Source: Diploptera punctata (Eukaryota > Arthropoda > Insecta > Blattodea > Blaberidae). Taken from it: a stretch of DNA of 64,000 nucleotides. Of the stretch, positions 25,401 through 33,400 are shown one piece after another (positions within the stretch are counted from its first letter, which is position 1; each line of letters begins with the position of its first letter). The notes below the pieces were generated by a model. The model was not told the DNA's origin, made no database searches, and saw only the letters and a program-made list of their open reading frames with translations. The DNA is taken from contig JASPKZ010007433.1 of assembly GCA_030220185.1 (NCBI GenBank), forward strand, positions 248,001 to 312,000. The letters are read 5' to 3'. The translations under genes and the position numbers were made by a program.

Positions 25401-28400
25401 ATACAAATTCGCCACTTTTTCTTTCCAGAAGCATCTTCCTTTTTAGGTATTACTATTAGTGGAAAATTCCATTCGCTCTTACTATGTGCGATAATACCGT
25501 CTTCTAACATCTGTGTAACTTGTTTGTCAATCTCCTCTTTGATGAGCCTCTGCTAACCTATAATTCTTCAAAGTTATAGCTCTTCCTTTAGGAATTGAAG
25601 GTGTGGGTATGGAATGTGTAGCAGCTGTTGTGCTTGTTAGTCTATCTCCCGGAAGCTTAAATATGTCCGCGTATTCTGTGCAAATGTTTCGTATACTATG
25701 GGCTCCTTCTTTCACGTGTTCAAGTCTCAGATTTTTATTTAATAAATCTAATCTTTGAGGTACGAAATTTTCAACTGATACTTCCTGTTCCTTACTTATT
25801 TGAGTGGGCGGTTTAACTAGTTCTGGTATTTCTTTATTATCTGTGCGTCAGCTGTTAAATTAATTACTAGGCATGTGAATGTCTTATCACATTTTGTTAT
25901 CCCGTTAGCGCAAATTAGCCCTGGCTGTAAAATTTGCCGTTCTATGAATCTGTTCCCTCTTTCGTTCGTAGGAAATTCCATTAAATTTTCACTATACGGA
26001 GGAATAATCATCTTTTTATTTAACATATAACCTTGTTCCATGAGCCAGTCTTGGCCTAAAATTATATCTAAATCTCTGGGTAATTTATCTACTATATGAC
26101 AATTAACAACTGTATGATTTTCACAATTATTCAATACTAATTGAGTTATCCCATTTACTTTTATAGAGTTCCCACTAATACCTTGTATTTTCATATTACA
26201 GTTATCCTTTATAACGTTTCTCTTTAGTGATGTTTCTTTAACTAATGATATTTGTGCACCAGTATCTATCAATACTAAACCTAGGCCATTTTTTAATTGT
26301 TCACTTAGGATATACATCTCCCAGGGTCTCGGTTCATAACCAGAGGCGTCCCACTGATTAATAGCATTAAGAGTCCCTACTTCGATCTCACAACACGCTG
26401 TCTCCATTGAGGTAGGTTTGGTGTCCTTGGATTTTTCCTTAAATCCACTATCCCAAGTTCTATCCCTTGTGGACGACTCGTAGCGTTTCCCTCTATTATT
26501 CCACTGTTTCGAGCCTACAATCTCCTGGCGTTTCTCTCTATTATTCCACTGTTTCGAGCCTACAATCTCCTGGCGTTTCTCTCTATTATTCCACTGTTTC
26601 GAGCCTACAATCTCTTGGCGTTTCTCTCTATTATTCCACTGTTTCGAGCCTACAGTCTCTTGGCGTTCCCCAACCACGCTAGGCCCACAGTCACAGAACC
26701 CATTTATTGGCGTTCTAGTCAACTTATGCAGTTCGCCTTGCGACACTGCCCAACAAACACTGTCATCTGGGGATTCATTTGCGTCACTAACTATTTTAGC
26801 GGCTTTATCTATCCTATCCTTAAACTTCTGATCAACTAGTTCAGGTAATTCCCCTTCCATATTTACCCTAGTATGATCCCTCAGGCACTCCATGAGTCCT
26901 GGCGCGCAGTCAGACGGGAGGATTACCTGCGACTGCTCAGGTAACCCGAATTCTCGTTTCCCTGGCGGCCTCCCAGAGCTGCTCTGTCCCGTCCTCCATG
27001 CCTACGGGTTGCGGTCTCTTACCACATTCTCTACTAATGTGCCCTATCTCATTACAATTATAACACCTTATTTCTTTTGTGGCCAGGTTAACCTCTCTTT
27101 TTATCTCTGATCCGTACGGTCTTCTAAATTCCCTTTTTACTGCCCCTGTGATTGGATGTCCTTGTCCATTTTGATTACCCCTAAATCTCGTGGACTTTAC
27201 CTCGCTTTCTTCCTGTAATGCGGTTTCGATTAGTTGCGCTAATGATTCTTCTTCGCCCTTAGCCTTTACTATATACTTAATCTTATCGTCCTTTAACCCT
27301 GCTACGAAAGTACCTTTTAAAAATTCTCCTATCAGGTGTAGGCCTCCTTCTACATATCTCGAATTATCGCGTCTTTCTAACCTCTCCAATCTATTTCTGA
27401 CTTCTCTTCTTAAATCCATGGCTATTCCATCTAATCTTGAACCCACTGTGCAACTGTTTCATTTGTACTTTGTTTTGAATTAAAGAGTATTCCTGCATAA
27501 TATTCTAGCGTTCTCCTTACAGAAAAGTTCTCCTCCAATATTGCTTTAACTTGAATCCAAGTTTCTCTCTCTGTCCTAGCTAAAAGTCTATCTTTAGCGT
27601 CTCCTGAAATTTTGGATTCTATAAATCTTAACAATAAGGGTTGTTTGGTTGGATGGACTACCTGAACCGCAGCTTCTACTCCTTCTATAAATTCTCTTAA
27701 ATGTTTGGGGTTTCCATCGAATGTTCGGGGTATCAACTTAACTGCTTGAACTACAGGGATATAGCTTTCCTCGCTAATATCAATATCGCCCTCGCTAGCC
27801 ATAATGGAATTGGACTCACCTAAAGAAAGATGTAGGGTGGTCTGAGATGCACAGTTCAGAGTCGTAGTGATGGCCTTTCAGCTCCCCTCAGGGTGCGACT
27901 CCTCTCGCGGTGCAGGCTGCCAACGGCTGAACACCAAGGACGTCCCTCGAGCGCGTCGGTGGCTGCTGGTGTTGGCCTCAGGACCACTGTCTGCTTTCCT
28001 CTGGTGCGTTTACGGGTACCACGGCGCCTGTGGATTACTCTGGAGCGTTGATCCCTCGAGATAGGCTCTGAATTATCTGGGACTAATTGAAGAGTCTCTC
28101 CAGCTCGTTCGCACCTTCGGATGTCTCACTGCTCGCTGGTTTTCCAATCCCGATGCGCTGCCGCCATGTAATATCTGGGTGGTCGATTCCTTCTATAATT
28201 ATAAGGATTATTTTTAAAGTATAAATAATAATCAAAATAAGTAAGAGTTGTGTCAGGAGGTGAAGATCGTCTTGAAGTTCTAGTAGATATCTGTAAATTT
28301 ATAGATTAGGAATCAACCCCAGGAATTCTTCGGAAATGTGGTTAGTAGATAGGATTAAACCTAACTATAAGAAGACACAGCGGAGCAGTAGTGAGAAACA

Positions 28401-30430
28401 AACAGACTTTAATACAAAAAACGTGAGACAGGGTATCGGTAACACCGATGAAAAAAACTGTCTAACTTACAATCATAAGTTTCATACATATATACCAGTT
28501 GAGTAATGACGTAGTTACAATGTATACGTGAGAATCAATTTGGTTGTATTGTACATGTAACCAGATTCTCCCTTTCTGAAAAGCATATTGAATGCGCTTA
28601 ACCTATGACCTTTTAAAAGCTAAGTCATCATTAGGTAAGACTACCTATTGTGTAACAATCCCTTATACTGCATGACTTTTCCAAATAACTACAAAGGTAA
28701 TACTTATTTAAATATTCATGACAGAATTCTTTAAAATCATTCTTCAGCATATTTTAACAAAAAGATCAATTAGGTCAATAATTGTGTTAATTTAGGACAG
28801 TCATACATTATAATGAATGTTCATATTATAAAATATATATATATTATGATATACTTCAATATATATTATGATATACTTCAATATATATTACAGGACTTTC
28901 GAGAGTAAAAATAATAATAAATAATAGACCGATAGAACAAGTAACACACTTTAAGTATTTAGGTAATAATATATCACAGTTTCATAATCAAAAAGATGTG
29001 GAAACAAATTTAGAAAAATATAACAGATTAAATGGTATAATTAGGAGAAATTTTGGAAAACAAATGAGGAAAGAAATCCAATTGAGATTTCATAATGCCA
29101 TAGCCAAACCTGCTCTACTATACGGAAGTGAATGCTGGATACTTCGAGCAAAAGATAAATCCCGCATTAATAGTTCACAAATGAGATTCCTCCGATCACT
29201 AACTGGAGTAACATTAAGGGATAGAATGAAAAGCGATGAGCTAAGGATGCAGTGAAATAGTAGGGAAATGGTTGAACATATACAAAATTATCAGATTAAA
29301 TGGTTCCAACACGTCCAGAGAATGTCAAATTTCCGTTTACCAAACATGATTAACCACCTCAACCCTAAAGGCAAAAGAGACCTTGGAAGACCCTTCAACC
29401 GATGGAAAGATCAGTTTTTGTAGTCGCAGAACGGGCATCATCACCCAATACTGCATTCGGAAGAAGAAGAAGACTATTTAAAAAATGATGTGGAGGAGAG
29501 AAGTGACAGCTCTTACTCCAAGGCTTCCTACGGTCTGCACTTATTACTCTAACTTAGCAGCGAAGAAAATACAGTGCTAATACATTATCTGTTACTACCT
29601 GCCGATGTTCTCCTCTGCCCCTCTTCTTCAAGCAATTAACCTCAGTACCGTATAGCTGGCACCACTATCACATTTGTTATGTAACAATTAGGGCTGAAAA
29701 AAATTGGTTATAGGCTAGGCTGCATCGTACTTAGTTCGCTATGTTTACAAACTACACTTTGACACGCGCTACTGGGGACATACTTCTAGTACAGTCCGCT
29801 TTGTGTAGGAATGGACTCATCTCTGCACAATTCTGATACAATCACACGTCGTATAAACAGGTCTATTACTGAACATACACACTCTCCGCACCGAGCGGGC
29901 AGTGGAGACGCTCGACAAAGACACGCATTTTGTAAACAATGTGTATAGAAATTAGTAACTACCCTGATACCGATACTTTTTTTCAGCCCTAGTTATAATA
30001 ACCCATAACAACGATGCTGATGTAATTGAACGCCTCCCAAAGTTGCAAATATATCACGTGTTCGTAGGAAATACCTGGAAAAGCTGATTGAATGTGGAGT
30101 ATTACGTCATAGAATTCTAGCGCATGAGCAGTACGACCGCTTTTTGTTTGCTGCCAAGTTAGAGTAGGTCATGTGTTACCTGCTGTAGTATTGTTGTAGA
30201 GTCGTTACATAACATGTCCAAAACAAATGTAACACGAGAGTCGTCAGATATAGCATTCATTTGTTTTATAAGTTGCGTAGGCGCGCTGGGAACTGACAGT
30301 GAGACGAAATCAGCGGAGAAATGACGCATCATCTTGTGGGAGAAGCCTGCAAGTAGAACGTCGTATGTCAAGCGCTATTTCACAGTCGGACGGCCCAAGT
30401 ATCTACTACTACTACTACTACTACTACTGC

Positions 30431-30485
<55 letters not shown>

Positions 30486-33400
30486 TTATTTATTTATTCT
30501 GGCAAACTTAAGGCCTTCTCTTCCACTCAACCAGCACAAATTGCAAGTACATATTTGGGAATAGAGTAAAAGCCCCTTATTCCCGGGTTAAAAAATTACG
30601 ACACAGTTCCTGTATTTGCGGCTATTAGTCATTCAACATATCTCTGCAGGCGAAAGAATTACGAAGCTCTATTTGTTGCTGCACGTGATGTCATATAAGG
30701 CAGTGTATACTGTTAGCGTCCCACGTCCCATTCCCCTCTGCACTGATAGATAGCAGTGTCACGTGGTCTGTTCTTGCATAAACACGACTGCAGTGCCCTC
30801 CGTCAACAACTGCACTTACGCCTTGAACGGGTAATAAACATTTATTTATTCGGGGATCCAGTCGGTATATTAGAAGGACTATTTAACTCATGCCACAAAT
30901 GGTAGTCAATGACCAGTCACGTTTCAATGAATGTTGTTTTACAACCAATGACAGTCGTGTTTCACCTCGCTCTTTATCGATTTCTCTTTATCAGCTCCTG
31001 CTTTTGTGATAAAGAAAGCTCCTCCTTTTTAATGTTCTGAACAGGTCAGAGCATTGTTTTTCTACAACAAATACATTGAATATAGCAAATAATGAAAAGA
31101 TTCCTTGATTTTACTGAGTTGTTTACTAAAAAAATAAATGAATAACCCGTAATGTTGATTATGATATATAGTTTGATGTGTTTCATTATTTCTCCACTTG
31201 GGTGCACTCTTACAATATTGCGATCTTATTTGGCAATAAATAATATGATCAAGCAGCAGTGAATGAACATAACCTCACATTTCTGATTTGTTTTCAAACA
31301 TCGCCGTTTACATTAAATAAATAAATATTTTAAAATAACTATATTTAAATAATGATTTGTGAGTAAACAGCTTAATTTGATTCGTTAAATAGTCCTAACA
31401 AATGCCACTCTTGTGTTCCAAATTGTCTAGATAGATTCACTCGTGGCATTACTTATGATTAGTATCCTTTATTAACGCATCGACAACTTTTATTACTACA
31501 GGCACGTGTCAAGGCGGCTTTTACAAAGAGCGATTCAAACCAAATGGACAAATTAATATCACATTAAAACAAACCTTATTGTAACTAAGCCTGAAGTTTG
31601 TTGTTAAAAGCCGCCGCCGCTGTATTTGACGTGCCGCCATGGTCGTTTGATAAATGCTGCCCTCGCCACGTTCGTTGTTTTATTTGAACTTGTCATTCGT
31701 TGCAATAATTTTGATTGAATAACACATCTTTCTTCTGCTTTGTTGCCAATTTAATGTCGAGTAAAAGAAAATTCTTCAAAATCTCTCATTAATTGATTTT
31801 ATTTTGATAATTTTTTATTTTGTTTTGTAACCTTGGAACGTAATCCCTTATAGTAAAGTGATCCCATAACAGACCCGGAGGCCCTTGGGGTAGTAGGAGG
31901 TTATAGGGCTCCCACTTTTTCTAGACAATTGGCACTTTATGTCAGCCGGGTTGTCAGCCCTGCGTGACGGCCGCCTTTACCCCCAGAACAAGCGTCTGGT
32001 ACTCATTTACGTTGGAGGCTGAGTCGACCCCAGGGCCATAGTACCGCCAGAGGATTTGGGTCAGTTTAAAAATCCTGACCCCAACGGGACTTGAACCCTC
32101 GACCCTCTGGCTTGTAGCTCAGTGCCTTAACCACTACGCTACGGCGTGCCCGTTATATACCCATACAAATTACCATTCCATATTTGCGGAACATATCCCC
32201 CAAGAACAAGGAGCTTTTACTGTACAGATTATATATACACTATACTAATTATAAAGAATTAAAAAATATATTAAATGTTGGAATGGAAATGGAAAGTTAT
32301 GCGACGCAAGATTTGACAAGTTTTGACAATTTCTAAAATGATTAGTGAAACTTTTCAAAATTCTTAATAATATATAGTGTCCACCGCTGTGGTCTCGGGA
32401 CAGCGGGCCCGGGATCGATCCCCGGTCGGGACAACTTTCCTGGGTATTGGTTTTTTCGGGGGGGGGGTCCTGACTTCTAAGACAAATGTTAGGAAACGTT
32501 GAGGCCCAAACGGTCTCGGAACATCATCTGCCCATCATTATCATCAATTTCATGTTCGCCATGTTTAGTGTGAATGACCTTGTTTATTCTTTATGAAATG
32601 AATAATCATGAGTGAAAATAATGGCACACCCTGTATATGTGCCATGTTCATTTTTTTGTGTCTACTAAAGTGTGTGAGTTTTAATTTGGTACAACTTGGC
32701 TTGGGCCTAACCCATTCGCCTCAAAAGACGAGGTACACTCGCTTAACTCTGCTGTTATATATTTTGCAATATTTTGTACAACCCTTGACAGCGTAATCTT
32801 TTGAATAGTAGAAGAATGCGTTTTGGCCTTCATCCTTATCATCATCTCAAGTACCGTTATATTTTGTTTGTTTTGAATGTCTGAAAATAGACAATATAAT
32901 TTATGATAACTTAAATCCGGTTTCTGGGAAAATGCATTGAATATTTAAACCTGGAGCGAATGGCTTGATGTGTGTCAACTGGTGAGAGTTGATGAAGAAA
33001 ATATACACTGCTAAGCAAGGGTCCTTTAGTTCAGATGACGGTCCAACCCACCATTCTGTCCTGAAACCCAAGCAGGTAGTTGTGCCAAGTTAAACTCACA
33101 CACTTTCTGCAGGTCGATGAAAATTTGTAAAAAAATAATAAATATTTTCATGAGAACAACCTCAATAGACACAGTCCTTCGGAATTTGCAAGCAAGTACC
33201 AGTCAGTAAAATGTATATTTTTAGACAGTGAATTTTTACCAGGTGGTTTTCATGAAATTTGTATCTACTTCATTAGTTTTTATTATTTTTTCCCCCATCA
33301 GAAACAAAAATACATAGAACCCAACTTCCGAGGTCTAGTACATGTACATTTGTTGAGCTCTCAGCTGTATTATCCGCCCAAGTTAAGTCTGCACGGATAG

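Larger units (their letters stand above)
20405..28892 (-). mobile_element. LTR element B: env-bearing Ty3/gypsy, 8488 bp, mosaic
   Basis: LTRs at 20405-21131 and 28167-28892, target duplication GGAC at 20401-20404 and 28893-28896. Same organisation as element A. Gag, LTRs, RT and the 3' half of env are almost identical to A. The block from about 22800 to 24890 (integrase and start of env) differs at several positions per 60 bases. Breaks: gag near 27441 and 27004, pol near 25828, 25538 and 24797, stop codons in integrase (24021-24019) and env (23030-23028). Confidence 0.95.
20357..29472 (+). mobile_element. LINE family 2 insertion split by LTR element B
   Basis: The LINE sequence is 20357-20404 plus 28893-29472. 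Reading across the LTR element gives KISENKTKSMAITG, then VKIIINNRPIEQVTHF and YGSECW, the usual post-palm region, ending in a GGAAGAAGAAG tail. A near-perfect target duplication ACTATTTAAAAAA...ATGA lies at 20339-20356 (eight A) and 29473-29488 (six A). The LINE therefore inserted first and element B inserted into it. Confidence 0.85.
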
